64,000 nucleotides of DNA from Leptospira ellinghausenii (GTDB lineage: Bacteria; Spirochaetota; Leptospiria; Leptospirales; Leptospiraceae). Numbering within the stretch: the first letter of the stretch is position 1; each line of letters opens with the position of its first letter. The notes below the pieces were generated by a model. It did not search any database, had not been told where the DNA came from, and saw only the letters and a program-made list of their open reading frames with translations. Shown piece by piece: positions 1 to 9,935 of the stretch. The DNA lies in contig NZ_BFAZ01000001.1 in the NCBI RefSeq assembly GCF_003114815.1, positions 62,001-126,000 on the forward strand, given 5' to 3'. The position numbers and the translations under genes are program-made.

Positions 1-488
1 TTTCCTAAAAATTGAATGGATCCAATAAAAATTCCTAAATGGAGTCCTGAGGCAGCAAATAGGTGTAAGATGCCCGATTCCTTTGCTAGTTCTTTAAAGT
101 CTTTCGGGATTTCCTTTGTGGAACCAGTCACGAGACCCAAAACAATTCGAGATTCAAAGGGAGAAAGTGGTGATCTGTTTAGTTCCTGTTTTAAAAAATC
201 GCGAAAAAAACGTTTTGGAAACCTTTGTGAAAGTGTTTGGTTGGTATCGGCAAATAATAAAAAGAGAAACGATGCAAGAATCACCCAAGGGACTTGATGA
301 TTGCAATGTTTTGTGAGCCTTGGTGGCAGGATTTCGAATAGGCAAAAGAAAAGAAGTTGGAACAAAAAGAGAAAGGCATAAATCCCTGGGATTTTATTCC
401 CGATTTTGCATGTCGTGGCAGTAACACAAATTCCAAAACAAAACCATCCAAAGTTAGAATTAGGAAGTAGTTTTGTATTGACTCTCAC
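1..488 (-). CDS. comEC: ComEC/Rec2-family DNA uptake channel, N-terminal part (runs off the window)
   Basis: Reading the minus strand from a GTG at 488 gives an open frame to the window edge, about 162 residues. It starts with hydrophobic segments, then has a stretch resembling the ComEC competence domain: a GLVTGSTKEIP segment followed by GILHLFAASGLHLG, which matches the family's 'HLLAVSGLHVG' signature. ComEC proteins form the inner-membrane channel for single-stranded DNA in transformation. An in-frame stop at 501-503 limits the 5' end; GTG 488 is the first usable start but has no clear Shine-Dalgarno (SD) sequence, so the start is uncertain. The gene follows trpS by 43 bases on the same strand. 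The C-terminal part lies outside the window. Confidence 0.72.
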   Translation of the reverse strand, partial: MRVNTKLLPNSNFGWFCFGICVTATTCKIGNKIPGIYAFLFLFQLLFFCLFEILPPRLTKHCNHQVPWVILASFLFLLFADTNQTLSQRFPKRFFRDFLKQELNRSPLSPFESRIVLGLVTGSTKEIPKDFKELAKESGILHLFAASGLHLGIFIGSIQFLG

Positions 489-531
489 ATACGGAGAGGT
501 TCAAAAAAGAAAAACTTGGTCTCTTTTAAAT

Positions 532-1500
532 TTAGAAAGGATAAATGCCAAGTGTGTTTCTCACTTCGCTTAATTTTTGCTCCGCAACTTCTTGCGCTTT
601 CTGTTTTCCTGCTTTCAATACAGAATGAACATAATCTAAGTTTTGTGAGAGTTCTTCTCGTTTGGATCGAAAAGGTGCAAAATGATTCAGTATGGATTCC
701 AATAGGTCTTTTTTTAAATCCCCATATCCAAATCCACCTTGTTTGTATTTTTGTTTTTGTGATTCTTTTTCAGAATTCGTTAAGAATAAAGAATGAATTT
801 GGTAAATGATAGACTCGTCTGGATCTTTTGGTTCTTCGATAGCTTTTGAGTCACTTACAATCGACATCACTTTCTTTTTGATCTCTTTTTCTGTACCAAA
901 AAAATCAATAGTATTGTTATACGATTTTGACATCTTCGCACCATCAACACCAGGAACTGTAGCTGTGTTTTCATCTATGTCTGGTTCGGGAATTGTTAAA
1001 ACAGATCCAAATTGTGAGTTGAATTTTTCCGCAATGTCCCTAGCAAATTCTAAATGTTGTTTTTGGTCTTTTCCGACGGGAACTTTTTCTGCTGAAAAAA
1101 GTAAGATGTCACTTGCCATAAGGATTGGATAAGTAAAAAGTCCGGCACCTGGAACAAATCCTTTCGCAACTTTGTCTTTAAAAGAATGGGCAAGTTGTAA
1201 TTGCGAAACTGTAATCGATTGTGATAAATACCAAGTAAGTTCTGTGACTTGGGGAACATCACTTTGAACCCAAAAAACAGTTCTGTTTGGATCAACACCA
1301 AGCGCCAGTAAGTCGATTGCGCAACCCAAGGTGTAGTCTTTTAGTTCTTCTTTAGAACGAAAGGTAGTTAAGGCATGAAGGTTTGCGATGAATAAAAATA
1401 ATTCTTCTTTTGATTGGTAATCTAAGATTTTTTTGATCGCTGAGAAGTAGTTTCCTAAATGTAATTTTCCTGACGGTTGTAATCCTGTGAGAACTCTCAA
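532..1500 (-). CDS. trpS: Tryptophan--tRNA ligase
   Basis: Class I aminoacyl-tRNA synthetase charging tRNA-Trp; 322 aa, normal family length. The HIGH-type motif appears as [10 protein letters not shown] (residues 9-18) and the KMSKS loop is exact (residues 189-193). The start codon is TTG at 1500, overlapping the TGA stop of the upstream gene (TTGA). A purine-rich AGAGGAAG lies about 6-7 bases before it, inside the upstream gene's end, so translational coupling is likely. Very confident in function. Confidence 0.97.
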   Translation of the reverse strand: MRVLTGLQPSGKLHLGNYFSAIKKILDYQSKEELFLFIANLHALTTFRSKEELKDYTLGCAIDLLALGVDPNRTVFWVQSDVPQVTELTWYLSQSITVSQLQLAHSFKDKVAKGFVPGAGLFTYPILMASDILLFSAEKVPVGKDQKQHLEFARDIAEKFNSQFGSVLTIPEPDIDENTATVPGVDGAKMSKSYNNTIDFFGTEKEIKKKVMSIVSDSKAIEEPKDPDESIIYQIHSLFLTNSEKESQKQKYKQGGFGYGDLKKDLLESILNHFAPFRSKREELSQNLDYVHSVLKAGKQKAQEVAEQKLSEVRNTLGIYPF

Positions 1501-3467
1501 GTATCTTCCTCTTCCCCTATTGTTTCGCTAGTCTCATTCGTTGCCGAACTATTTGCCTCATCTATCGTTGGTTCTGGATTCCCACTATCTTTGTGAAAGG
1601 TAGAGTAGGTAAGTCGTTCGTATTCTTTGTTGAGTTTGATTAGTTCTTGTTCTATTTTTCTGTGAGCAGTTAATTTAGATGTTGTCGTTGGGTCTTTAAA
1701 GATAACAGCATAATTGTATAAATACTTTGTAAATTGAATGAAAACATCTTCCACTTTCATTCCATTGATTCTTTCTTTTGCAACAACTGCTTTGTCGTAG
1801 TGAGGTATAAACCTTTGGGCAATTTTAACTTCTTCGATGACTTTGTCTTTTGTGGAAATGATTTTGTCGTTTGTTTTTCCTTTGGATTCGGTCACCTTTG
1901 CCATCAAGTGGTTTTCCACGATGATATTGAGTTTCCCAGCAAAACTTCCAAAAAATTCAGATGCATCTTGGAGTGCTTGGACAATGGTTCCCGCAATTTG
2001 ATCACTTGCAGCGTTCCCTGTGCTATAATCCATTCCATATTGTTGGAAACTATATTGAAAACTAGGGAATTTTTTGTTAAAATTATCAATGGTTCGAACA
2101 AGTGTATTGAGTTGGTCAATTTCGTTTCTAAAAAGACCAGGTTGGATGATGAGAAGTTCTTGGTTTTGGTTTTTATCACCTAACCGAACATAGCCTTCTA
2201 TGAGATTGATATAAACTGTTTGTAAGTCGCGAAGTAATAGGTAAACAAGGCGGTGTGGCTGTGATTTGTAACTGTTTTTGACAGTTTGGCTTTTTGCCGA
2301 CTCAGGCATATGATGCGCCATAAAATCATCAACAACTTGGTTCAAAAAATCAAAGCTGATTTTTCCTTTGTCATCGATGGAAAAATACCTGGATCTAAGA
2401 TTTTGTAATTCTTCTTTTTTGAACGTCCTTGTGTTGATATCGTCAGAAATTTTAGCGACTGTGATTTCGACTTCTTTTTGGATTTCACGAGCTGCTTGGA
2501 ATTTATGTTCTTGGATGGGGGGAACTCGTAAATCAGTTACAATTTCTGGCCAGGTGAACATTTTTTTCTTTGCTACAATATAAAAGGCAGTGATCGCATC
2601 AGATAACCTTGGTTTGTTGTTTTCCAGATTTAGAGCATAGTTCACACCTTCCATGATTTTGTTTAGTTTGGGTGTGAGTTTTTCGTCCATCTTCACGATG
2701 TCGGGTAGATTTGACAAAATGATATCTTTTGCATCATCTCTTTGTAAAAAACGTACATAAAACATCTGCATTTTGAGAGAACGTTCCAAAAAAATATCTG
2801 CAGAAATTTTATCTAAAATGAGTGCATCAAGCGATGCAAAGGCATTAAAAAACTTATTAAAATTATTGATGATATTATAAACAAGTGGTGTCCAAATCCT
2901 CCAACCTTGTTGTTCTGAAACTCGAAGGGCTTGGATGGTTGGAATGAGGACATCTTCTTTGAGTCCACGAAAAATCCGTTCCACGTTATTTGAGATCGCG
3001 GGATTTCTGCCAAATAAACCAATATCAATGGTTCCTGTTTCTTTTGCAAATTTTCCTATGGAACTGTTTGTATTGTTCCCACCACCAAAAAGTCCTGCGA
3101 GCAGTCCCCCACCTTGTTTCTGTTCGGTGGCCTTTTTCTTTGTAGGATTTTGTTTTTGTTTGGCACTGTCTACGGTTACCAAGTCACTTGAACGTTTTGG
3201 TTTAGGTTCGGGAGTTGAGCTGCGAGAAATCACTTCTCTTCTTGGCTGTTCTCTTTCCGGTAAACCACGGTCGCGACTGTCTTCTTTTTTTGGTTTGTTT
3301 TTATTTTCGTAGTCTTCGTCCACTTTACGGATGAGATCAATCCGTATGAAGACATCATTCGATTTTAAAATCGCTTCATCAATGAGCTGTTGGTGTTCAG
3401 GTGTCCTTGTTTTGCGATACAAATCCGCAAAAACACGATGCGCTTCGGTACGAGAAACTGGTGTCAC
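1497..3467 (-). CDS. Uncharacterised 656-aa protein, charged linker plus long helical body
   Basis: I do not recognise a family. Residues 1-50 look helical. About 50-125 is a low-complexity Lys/Arg/Glu/Pro/Ser region, followed by a Gly/Asn-rich patch ([14 protein letters not shown]). The remainder is mostly predicted helix with repeated charged and hydrophobic spacing. No signal peptide or membrane segment is visible, so it is probably cytoplasmic. The start is GTG 3467: AAGGAG overlaps the end of the lolA-like gene with a 5-base spacer. Its stop overlaps the TTG of trpS. It sits in a run etfB-etfA-lolA-like-this-trpS-comEC, which does not suggest a function. Probably lineage-specific. Confidence 0.85.
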   Translation of the reverse strand: MTPVSRTEAHRVFADLYRKTRTPEHQQLIDEAILKSNDVFIRIDLIRKVDEDYENKNKPKKEDSRDRGLPEREQPRREVISRSSTPEPKPKRSSDLVTVDSAKQKQNPTKKKATEQKQGGGLLAGLFGGGNNTNSSIGKFAKETGTIDIGLFGRNPAISNNVERIFRGLKEDVLIPTIQALRVSEQQGWRIWTPLVYNIINNFNKFFNAFASLDALILDKISADIFLERSLKMQMFYVRFLQRDDAKDIILSNLPDIVKMDEKLTPKLNKIMEGVNYALNLENNKPRLSDAITAFYIVAKKKMFTWPEIVTDLRVPPIQEHKFQAAREIQKEVEITVAKISDDINTRTFKKEELQNLRSRYFSIDDKGKISFDFLNQVVDDFMAHHMPESAKSQTVKNSYKSQPHRLVYLLLRDLQTVYINLIEGYVRLGDKNQNQELLIIQPGLFRNEIDQLNTLVRTIDNFNKKFPSFQYSFQQYGMDYSTGNAASDQIAGTIVQALQDASEFFGSFAGKLNIIVENHLMAKVTESKGKTNDKIISTKDKVIEEVKIAQRFIPHYDKAVVAKERINGMKVEDVFIQFTKYLYNYAVIFKDPTTTSKLTAHRKIEQELIKLNKEYERLTYSTFHKDSGNPEPTIDEANSSATNETSETIGEEEDT

Positions 3468-3469
3468 AA

Positions 3470-4051
3470 TTACTCCTTTTGGTTGAGAGGGTTCTCAACA
3501 ATCTGTGAGCTTGTGGGAGGTTGGAAGTTAAAGAGTCCTGTTCCGAGACCAATATTGGTAGCAATGCCTGAAAAAGCAATTTCTGTGATTTCTTCGTCGG
3601 AACGTTTCATTTTGAGAACACGGGGAAGGTCGTTCTCAGAAACAACTAAAATGATTTCATTATAACGTTTGGTAGTAGATGTAAGTCGAAATGTTCTGCC
3701 ACTAACAGTCACATTTTCATAACCAGATAACAATCCTCCAAGACCACCAGAAACACCTTTTAGGTCTTGTTTCCCTGCAATTGAGGAATCAGGATTATAG
3801 AACCATAAAATCCTACCATTGGAAGAGATGATCCTTCCATCACTAAACCTGACATGGAGTTGGTTTGGGCTTTTGTAAGATACGACGCCAGTGAGGCCAC
3901 CATTTAAAGTGACAGAGGCGCGAAAACTTTCAAGGGAGTTCATTTTGCCGATGACGGCATTGAGACGATCTCGTCCATCCTCTGCCCAAAGGGAACCCAA
4001 TTGGACAGAGAAAAGGAGAACGATCTGGATTTTGAGAAGGAAATTTCTCAA
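3470..4051 (-). CDS. LolA-like outer-membrane lipoprotein carrier protein
   Basis: 193 aa with an N-terminal hydrophobic signal segment ending near LGSLWAED (cleavage about residue 23). The mature part begins with a helix (NAVIGKMNSLESFRASVTLN) and continues with beta-rich segments such as GVVSYKSPNQLHVRFSDGR and GRILWFYNPDSS, the typical half-barrel pattern of LolA/LolB-like proteins. LolA shuttles lipoproteins across the periplasm; whether this one does so is inferred from fold. The only in-frame start keeping the signal peptide is TTG 4051, without a clear SD. Two bases separate it from the downstream 656-aa gene. Confidence 0.72.
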   Translation of the reverse strand: MRNFLLKIQIVLLFSVQLGSLWAEDGRDRLNAVIGKMNSLESFRASVTLNGGLTGVVSYKSPNQLHVRFSDGRIISSNGRILWFYNPDSSIAGKQDLKGVSGGLGGLLSGYENVTVSGRTFRLTSTTKRYNEIILVVSENDLPRVLKMKRSDEEITEIAFSGIATNIGLGTGLFNFQPPTSSQIVENPLNQKE

Positions 4052-4074
4052 AGTTAGATGGTTCGTATTGGGAA

Positions 4075-5034
4075 TTAACCCAATACTTTTTTGAATTCAG
4101 AAGTAAGTGCAGGCACTACTTCAAACAAATCAGCGACAACACCATAAGTTGCAACTTTGAAGATAGGAGCATCTCCATCTTTGTTGATCGCAACGATGTA
4201 TTTAGAAGAACCCATACCCGCTAAGTGTTGGATGGCTCCGGAAATTCCGCAAGCGATGTAACAGTTAGGGGAGACAGTTTTTCCTGTTTGTCCTACTTGG
4301 TGTGAGTGAGAAATCCATCCCGCATCCACAGTTGCACGAGAGGCACCAAGTGCTGCACCGAGTGTGTCTGCTAAGTCTTGGATGATAGGCCAGTTTTCTG
4401 GTCCTTTGATTCCGCGTCCACCAGATACGATGATAGAAGCATCAGCTAACTGCACTTTGTTTCCGCCTGAAAGGTCTTTGGAAAGTGATTTTGTTCTCAC
4501 TTCACCAGCAGAAGCGCCCGATTTTTCAACCGCACCTGCTCCTTCTTTTGGAGTTACTTCTTGTGAGTTGGCACGCACAGTGAACATTTGGATGTCAGAA
4601 GACACTTTGAAGTTCGCATACGCTTTACCAGAATAAATTGGTTTTTTTGCTACTACTTTACCACCGTCAACAGAAAGACCCACTGCATCTGCTACGATTC
4701 CAGCGTTCGCTTTGATCGCAACTCTTGCAGAGTATTCTTTTCCTTGCGCAGAGTGTGGCATAAGGACCACTGCTGGTTTTTTCTCTTGGATCACGGCAAA
4801 AATACCGTTTGCATAACCTTCTGGTGAAAATTCACCAAGGTTTGCACCGATCACAGCATCAGCACCAACTGCTTTCAAATCACCTGCAAACGCGTCAACG
4901 TTGTCAGTGATGATGAGAGTATGAACTTTACCACCAATCGCATCTGCAATTTTGCGAGCTGCAGAGGTAAGTTCTTTTGAGATTTTTTTAAGTTCGCCGT
5001 TTTTTAATTCACCAACTACTAAAACATCAGCCAT
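4075..5034 (-). CDS. etfA: Electron transfer flavoprotein, alpha subunit
   Basis: 319 aa, normal length. The C-terminal FAD-binding domain is well conserved: [12 protein letters not shown], then [41 protein letters not shown] and a [17 protein letters not shown] segment. EtfAB accepts electrons from acyl-CoA dehydrogenases and passes them to ETF-quinone oxidoreductase. An acyl-CoA dehydrogenase gene lies at 10309-11493 and could be a client, which is inference. ATG 5034 is preceded by AAGGAG at good spacing. It lies 10 bases after etfB, so the two are co-transcribed. Confidence 0.96.
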   Translation of the reverse strand: MADVLVVGELKNGELKKISKELTSAARKIADAIGGKVHTLIITDNVDAFAGDLKAVGADAVIGANLGEFSPEGYANGIFAVIQEKKPAVVLMPHSAQGKEYSARVAIKANAGIVADAVGLSVDGGKVVAKKPIYSGKAYANFKVSSDIQMFTVRANSQEVTPKEGAGAVEKSGASAGEVRTKSLSKDLSGGNKVQLADASIIVSGGRGIKGPENWPIIQDLADTLGAALGASRATVDAGWISHSHQVGQTGKTVSPNCYIACGISGAIQHLAGMGSSKYIVAINKDGDAPIFKVATYGVVADLFEVVPALTSEFKKVLG

Positions 5035-5044
5035 GTTCGTCTCC

Positions 5045-5806
5045 TTAGATGACCTTCGCTTCTTCGCGAAGAGCTTTTACAAGTTGAGATGCAAAACCTT
5101 GTGCATCTGCTGCTTCCAGTTTTCGACCAGCGATACGTGGAGGAGGTGGTTCAAGAGAAACAACTTCGAGTTTGGAACCAGTAGCACCAAGTTCTTCTGG
5201 TTTTTTCACATCGACTGGTTTTTTCTTCGCAGACATGATTCCTTTTAAACTTGGGTATCTTGGTTCGTTCAAACCTTTTTGCGCAGTCACGGCAAGAGGA
5301 GCAGAAGTTTCGACCACTTCAGTTCCACCTTCGATCTCGCGAGTTGCTGTTACTTTTTTGCCATCAAACTCGAGTTTGAGAGCCATTGCTACGTGAGGGA
5401 CATTCAATCTCTCTGCAATTTGTACGACAACTTGTGAGCTGTCAGTATCGATGGATTGACGACCACCAATCACTACATCTGCATTTTCTGCTTTGATGAA
5501 ATTGGCAAGAAGTTCGGAAGTGTATGTAGAGTCAAAAGTTACATAGTCATCCACTTTTACATGAACGGCTCTGTCCACACCCATAGCGTAGGCAGTGCGA
5601 AGTGCTTCTACGACACGGTCCGGGCCGAGGGACACTGCGATGACTTCTCCACCGCTTTTTTCACGAATTCTGATTCCCTCTTCGATTGCAAATTCATCAT
5701 AAGGAGAGATGATCCATTTTACGCCAGCTTCGTTGATCGATTTGTCACCGACCTTGATATTGGTTTCCGTATCCGGAACCTGCTTTACTAGAACAACAAT
5801 TTTCAT
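5045..5806 (-). CDS. etfB: Electron transfer flavoprotein, beta subunit
   Basis: 253 aa. The N-terminus MKIVVLVKQVPDTE and the downstream ISPYDEFAIEEGIRIRE, GPDRVVEALRTAYAMG, GGRQSIDTDSSQVV and GLNEPRYPSLKGIM segments are typical EtfB. It forms the heterodimer with EtfA and binds AMP. It is the first gene of the minus-strand run that goes down to comEC. The 67-base gap to the next minus-strand gene (5807-5873) probably holds its promoter. Confidence 0.96.
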   Translation of the reverse strand: MKIVVLVKQVPDTETNIKVGDKSINEAGVKWIISPYDEFAIEEGIRIREKSGGEVIAVSLGPDRVVEALRTAYAMGVDRAVHVKVDDYVTFDSTYTSELLANFIKAENADVVIGGRQSIDTDSSQVVVQIAERLNVPHVAMALKLEFDGKKVTATREIEGGTEVVETSAPLAVTAQKGLNEPRYPSLKGIMSAKKKPVDVKKPEELGATGSKLEVVSLEPPPPRIAGRKLEAADAQGFASQLVKALREEAKVI

Positions 5807-5873
5807 TCCTTAACCCCGTTTTCGTGGATTACCTTAGACCAGAAAACGAGAGGGAAGTCATAAGGGAAGTAAT

Positions 5874-6173
5874 TTATTCTCGGAAGAAGCTGTATTTGCT
5901 CCAATTATAAGCCCAAACGATCCAAACAATGACAACGAGGACATTCGCATCGGACCGGAGGTAAAATTGAAAACCAATGACCAAGGGAAGGAGGAGGAAA
6001 AGGATAAATGCGAGTACGAGTACTAGGTGGGGAGTCTCTTTCCAGTGTTTACCAGCATTTTGGATTTCAATGAGAAGGTTTCCCTTGGGGCCCTCCACCT
6101 GGGAGCGAAAGCGGAACCAGTAGAGTGAGCTAAGGAGTAAAAAGAGGAAAATATGCAAAAAGAGAAATAACAT
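5874..6173 (-). CDS. Small membrane protein, two predicted TM segments (99 aa)
   Basis: From ATG 6173, 17 bases after the stop of the upstream UbiA-like gene, with AAGGTTGGG just before it. The protein has a hydrophobic N-terminal helix (MLFLFLHIFLFLLLSSLYWF), a soluble middle of about 40 residues (KGNLLIEIQNAGKHWKE), then two closely spaced hydrophobic segments and a basic tail. The frame stays open upstream to 6443, but that extension is antiparallel to nothing and overlaps the upstream gene by over 250 bases, so the shorter form is preferred. No family recognised. The pairing suggests a partner of the UbiA-like protein. Confidence 0.6.
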   Translation of the reverse strand: MLFLFLHIFLFLLLSSLYWFRFRSQVEGPKGNLLIEIQNAGKHWKETPHLVLVLAFILFLLLPLVIGFQFYLRSDANVLVVIVWIVWAYNWSKYSFFRE

Positions 6174-6190
6174 AAACCCAACCTTATTTT

Positions 6191-7027
6191 TTAGCGGAGT
6201 CCAGAGAAGAAAAAAATGATCGGAGGCAAAAACATCGGTAAGTAGGAAAGTTCGGAAAACAACTTTTGCAAGGATGGTTTTGGGAAGAAATACCAAGTAA
6301 CCCCAAGCCATAGGTAGGAAAGCCCCATCCCCAAAAAGAATACAAGTGGAATGTTTTGGGAATGAAAACCCAAACAAAGGAAGGAAAAACCGGAGAAGAA
6401 AACCAAAATCGCTATCCCTTTTGCCAAGCGTGGTGAAAGCCAAAGGTTCAGTGTGTTCGTATTTTGGATTTTGTCCCTCTCTCTGTCAATTTGGTAGGTC
6501 TGTAAGACATTGGCGAGTACATGGAGGAAAAAACTGACAACGATCAAAGGGAATCCTTTCGCACCTGAAAACGGAAGGAGGATCCCCCAAGTATAAAAAA
6601 CAGAAACCAAAATTTCCTTGGGAATGGGAGAGAGTTGTTTCACAACAAGGACAAGGACAATCAGAAAACAAAGGAGATAAGTTTGGTTCTGGCTCAGAAA
6701 TTTCCATTCCCAAACAAAACCCAGTAGGAGAGCCGATAAAAATAAAATCCCGATGGCCCATTGGAATTTGGATTGGTTCTGCAAATAAAACTGGGAACGA
6801 AGTGAGAGTGGGGCAATTTCTTTTTTGGCATCCCATAAGTGGTCTGACAAGTACAAGACCCAAACAGAAGTCAGATAAAACAAAACTAAGCTCAGGTGAA
6901 GTTTGGTTTGGAAGTAATGTTTGAAAAAAAATAAATTCGCAAAAACGGAAAATACGATATCAAAAGACAAATAAGAAAAAGTGAATAAAGCTTGAGATGC
7001 CCGATTTATGTTTTTGTTTCGGAACAT
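6191..7027 (-). CDS. UbiA-superfamily prenyltransferase-like membrane protein
   Basis: 278 aa with about eight hydrophobic helices. Two aspartate motifs characteristic of UbiA enzymes are visible: SDHLWDAKKE (D62, D66) and YQIDRERDK (D181, D185). These bind Mg-diphosphate of a prenyl donor in known members, so activity is plausible, but the acceptor cannot be read from the sequence. The family makes quinones, hemes, chlorophylls and lipids; this one is diverged. It is divergent from the adenylate cyclase gene and leads a probable two-gene operon with the small membrane protein downstream. Confidence 0.68.
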   Translation of the reverse strand: MFRNKNINRASQALFTFSYLSFDIVFSVFANLFFFKHYFQTKLHLSLVLFYLTSVWVLYLSDHLWDAKKEIAPLSLRSQFYLQNQSKFQWAIGILFLSALLLGFVWEWKFLSQNQTYLLCFLIVLVLVVKQLSPIPKEILVSVFYTWGILLPFSGAKGFPLIVVSFFLHVLANVLQTYQIDRERDKIQNTNTLNLWLSPRLAKGIAILVFFSGFSFLCLGFHSQNIPLVFFLGMGLSYLWLGVTWYFFPKPSLQKLFSELSYLPMFLPPIIFFFSGLR

Positions 7028-7111
7028 AGTTCATCTATTCCAAGACGGAATCCAAAAGCAAAAAGAAAATTCCCTTGCCACAAAAACTTTCGCAGTCTGA
7101 AATGTATGCCA

Positions 7112-8461
7112 ATGTTCAGGTCCATTCGAAACGCAATTTACTCTGTATACTGTATACGTGACCAATTCCCCAAGTATATGTCGGAATTACTTTTAGAAGA
7201 AGAAGAAATGGGAGCTTTGTTTGCTGTTCGATTTCGGTATGTCATTGGATTTGCCCTCATTGCTAGTGCTTTTGCAAACCTAAGTAATATTGATACAATC
7301 TGGGGGTATTTGGTCAACTTCATTGCCATCGGTTTCTATTTTATGAATACATTTGTACATTTGCATATTCTGAAAAAAAAAGATAGTAAGTGGAAAACAA
7401 AATATGACTACATAAGTTTACTTGTAGACAATGTTTTGATTACAATGACCATCCTGAACTGGTATTGGATCAAAGGAGATGGGAATCCCAATTTTTTGGT
7501 GAAAACCCCCCTTATGATCTTTTATTTGTTACCTCTGTCGTTGTGTTTGTTCCAATACCGATTTTCTCTGGTTGTTTTTACCTTTCTTTGTTTTCTCATT
7601 AGTTATTATTCCTTTATTACGGTGGCCTTGCTTGATCCTGATGCACAAGTGAGTTTGGATTGGACAAGTTATGTGTTAGGTGATGAAATTATTCTTTTGG
7701 ATGCACTTGTTTCCAAACCTGTGATTTTTTTGATTTTAGCATTTGCCATATCCTATGGAATTTTTCGTAGTCTCAGGATGTTATTAAAGTTTGCTGCATC
7801 TGAAACACAAAAAACAACTCTTTCTCGATACTTTTCTCCTGATTTGGTATCCGAGATCGTTTCCGATCCAGAAGTCATTGGCAAAGGAAAACGCCAAAAG
7901 GTAACGGTTCTATTTAGTGACATTAGAGGGTTTACTCAGTTTTCTGAACTTTTGGATCCCGAAGAATTATCTGTATTTTTAACAGAATTTCGTCGGAGAA
8001 TGGTTCGTGTCATTTTTCAAAACAAAGGTAGTTTGGATAAATTCATTGGAGATGCTGTCATGGTTACTTTTGGAACTCCCCTTCCTTCTGAAATCCCAGG
8101 GGAAGATGTTACCAATGCTGTAAATGCAGCATACGCAATGTTAAATGAATTGAAACTTTGGAATGAGGAAAGGAAATCCCAAGGGCAAGTAGAGATAAAA
8201 ATTGGAATTGGAATTCATTCTGGTGAAGTGTTTTGTGGGAGCATAGGATCAGAAGAAAGAATGGAATACACCGTTATTGGTGATACGGTCAATACGGCTT
8301 CAAGGATCGAGTCGGCGTGTAAAGAGATAGGTTCTCCGCTTCTCATTTCAGAAGTAGTATGGGAAGAAATTGGAAAACCGTCTGCATGGCATAAAAATGA
8401 AGCTGTGTTACTCCCTGGTAGGGAACAAAAAATCAATCTATATGCTTACCAAAACGTTTGA
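7112..8461 (+). CDS. Membrane-bound class III adenylate cyclase
   Basis: Makes cAMP from ATP. The N-terminal half (about 25-230) holds five or six membrane segments. The catalytic domain carries LFSDIRGFT (metal Asp about 270), DKFIGDAVMVTFG (Lys about 311, metal Asp about 314) and IGDTVNTASRIES (Asp about 391, Asn about 394, Arg about 398). Lys plus Asp at the purine-recognition positions indicates adenylate rather than guanylate. Numbering assumes ATG 7112; the frame is open to 6992 and ATG 7178 is another option, none with a good SD. Two cNMP-domain proteins are encoded at 19857-21553, possible cAMP receivers. It converges on the degenerate HD-GYP gene with one base between them. Confidence 0.88.
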   Translation: MFRSIRNAIYSVYCIRDQFPKYMSELLLEEEEMGALFAVRFRYVIGFALIASAFANLSNIDTIWGYLVNFIAIGFYFMNTFVHLHILKKKDSKWKTKYDYISLLVDNVLITMTILNWYWIKGDGNPNFLVKTPLMIFYLLPLSLCLFQYRFSLVVFTFLCFLISYYSFITVALLDPDAQVSLDWTSYVLGDEIILLDALVSKPVIFLILAFAISYGIFRSLRMLLKFAASETQKTTLSRYFSPDLVSEIVSDPEVIGKGKRQKVTVLFSDIRGFTQFSELLDPEELSVFLTEFRRRMVRVIFQNKGSLDKFIGDAVMVTFGTPLPSEIPGEDVTNAVNAAYAMLNELKLWNEERKSQGQVEIKIGIGIHSGEVFCGSIGSEERMEYTVIGDTVNTASRIESACKEIGSPLLISEVVWEEIGKPSAWHKNEAVLLPGREQKINLYAYQNV

Positions 8462-8462
8462 G

Positions 8463-9935
8463 TTAAGTATTTAGATTTAATTTGTAAACTGCTTCGTGTA
8501 AGGCGGGATTTAGTTCTGGATCAATGATATAAATCACACGTGTGGTTCCAGCCTGTAAAGCTAAATCCATAATGGCTTTTCTACGATCAATTTTGATGCT
8601 CTTTAAATCAAAGTCTGCAATTTTAAATTTGATTCCTTTTTGGAACACGGGATTGATGCTACAAATCCTTTGGAGTTTTGGTCTTGTTTGGTATCGGCCT
8701 ACATCCAAAACAAGGCAGATGTCAAAGTGAGCTCGTTTTTCTGAATCCACAGAAGCTGTAATCACAAAGTCACCAAAGTTAATGATATTTTCGTTATTGG
8801 TAAGAGAACTTCCAACGTAATCAAGGAGGTGGCGAATGTTTTTGTTACTATAAGAAAAAAACGAATCGTTTAGAATCATCTTGAGTGCAGTAGAAGATTT
8901 AAAAGCAGGTCTCCACGGTTGGTTGGAAGTTAGGGATGCATATTCACTTGCCAGTGATAAAATCGCAATGTCTTCTTCAAAACTAGAAGTTGTGACATTG
9001 TTTTCTTGTAAGTGTAATTGTAATTCGATATCTTGTGTGATTCTTTCTTTTCCCACTTCTCTATTGTATTTATCACGAACTGACATGAGTTTGGTGAAAA
9101 GTGACCTTGGGTCTGGGAAGTTATTGTTCACCCCGTTGCCTCGGTATGGTCGGTGGTGGTTTAAAATCAGAGTTCGGACATGAGATTCAACTTCGGGAGC
9201 AGGGAGGGTCATTAAATAACTAATGATAGGGTGTTGTTGGACAACAGCATATTCTTCCTTTGTAAGTTTTGGAGTTTGTTTGACTTCAAGCCTTGAATAT
9301 CCTACATCCATCAAATAACTTGCCATCATAAGGCTTAAGTGGTCTTTTTTATTGGATTCTTCTTTCCCTTCGTTGACAATCTTACGTGTACGAACCTTCA
9401 TTCCCATTGCCACAACTGTACGTTTCGTCATAAGCTCTGATTCAACGGAAACACCTGCTACACTTAAGATTTCTAAGATATTAAAAATTCCCAATTCAAA
9501 ATCAGGATTACTTGTAAAATCGGTGAGAAGTTCATTCACAGAGTTTTGTACAAACACTGCTTGGTCAGACGAAAAGGATGTTTTACGTAAATCTTCAATT
9601 AACGCCTGCGATTGTTTGGCGAAGCGAGCGGTTTTTTCAATGTCGAATAATTTTGTAGTTCGACCTGGTTCTAAGTAAGGTTTATCGGCACCATTAGGTT
9701 TTGATTTTTTTAATTCGGAAATTAAAAAGTAAACTCCTTGCATTTCAAACTTTAAAAGTTTACCAAAGTCCGCTTCCGTTGGGTTTCTTTTTTTATGAAT
9801 TAAAATTTGTCCGTCTTTATTGTATAAATCGAGCGGGATGTTTTGGTTTTTTCGAAAACTATTTAAAGATTCTTCGGTTAACTCAAATTTTGCGAGCTTT
9901 TCTCTAGGTACTATATTTGTATCATTTGTGCTCAT
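8463..9935 (-). CDS. Degenerate HD-GYP domain protein, probably not a c-di-GMP hydrolase
   Basis: 490 aa. Residues about 195-300 follow the HD-GYP pattern, but the catalytic positions are changed. The LHDIGK motif reads LMDVGYS (209-214), the HHE-DGSGYP motif reads HHRPYRGNGV (260-269), while LTKEEYAVVQQHP (224-236) and the late Asp in SVRDKYN (D288) are kept. About 1-150 and 330-490 match nothing I can name. HD-GYP enzymes hydrolyse cyclic di-GMP using bound metals; loss of the His of HD and of GYP argues for a sensor or scaffold role, which is inference. A 373-base gap lies upstream. Confidence 0.72.
   Translation of the reverse strand: MSTNDTNIVPREKLAKFELTEESLNSFRKNQNIPLDLYNKDGQILIHKKRNPTEADFGKLLKFEMQGVYFLISELKKSKPNGADKPYLEPGRTTKLFDIEKTARFAKQSQALIEDLRKTSFSSDQAVFVQNSVNELLTDFTSNPDFELGIFNILEILSVAGVSVESELMTKRTVVAMGMKVRTRKIVNEGKEESNKKDHLSLMMASYLMDVGYSRLEVKQTPKLTKEEYAVVQQHPIISYLMTLPAPEVESHVRTLILNHHRPYRGNGVNNNFPDPRSLFTKLMSVRDKYNREVGKERITQDIELQLHLQENNVTTSSFEEDIAILSLASEYASLTSNQPWRPAFKSSTALKMILNDSFFSYSNKNIRHLLDYVGSSLTNNENIINFGDFVITASVDSEKRAHFDICLVLDVGRYQTRPKLQRICSINPVFQKGIKFKIADFDLKSIKIDRRKAIMDLALQAGTTRVIYIIDPELNPALHEAVYKLNLNT

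Noticed and set aside
6174..6443. Longer reading frame of the small 99-aa membrane protein
   Set aside because: It overlaps the UbiA-like gene on the same strand for over 250 bases; the upstream part is only its other-frame shadow.
7145..7157. GTATACTGTATAC near-palindrome upstream of ATG 7178 of the cyclase
   Set aside because: It is in a region that may be coding, and the short repeat occurs easily in AT-rich sequence.
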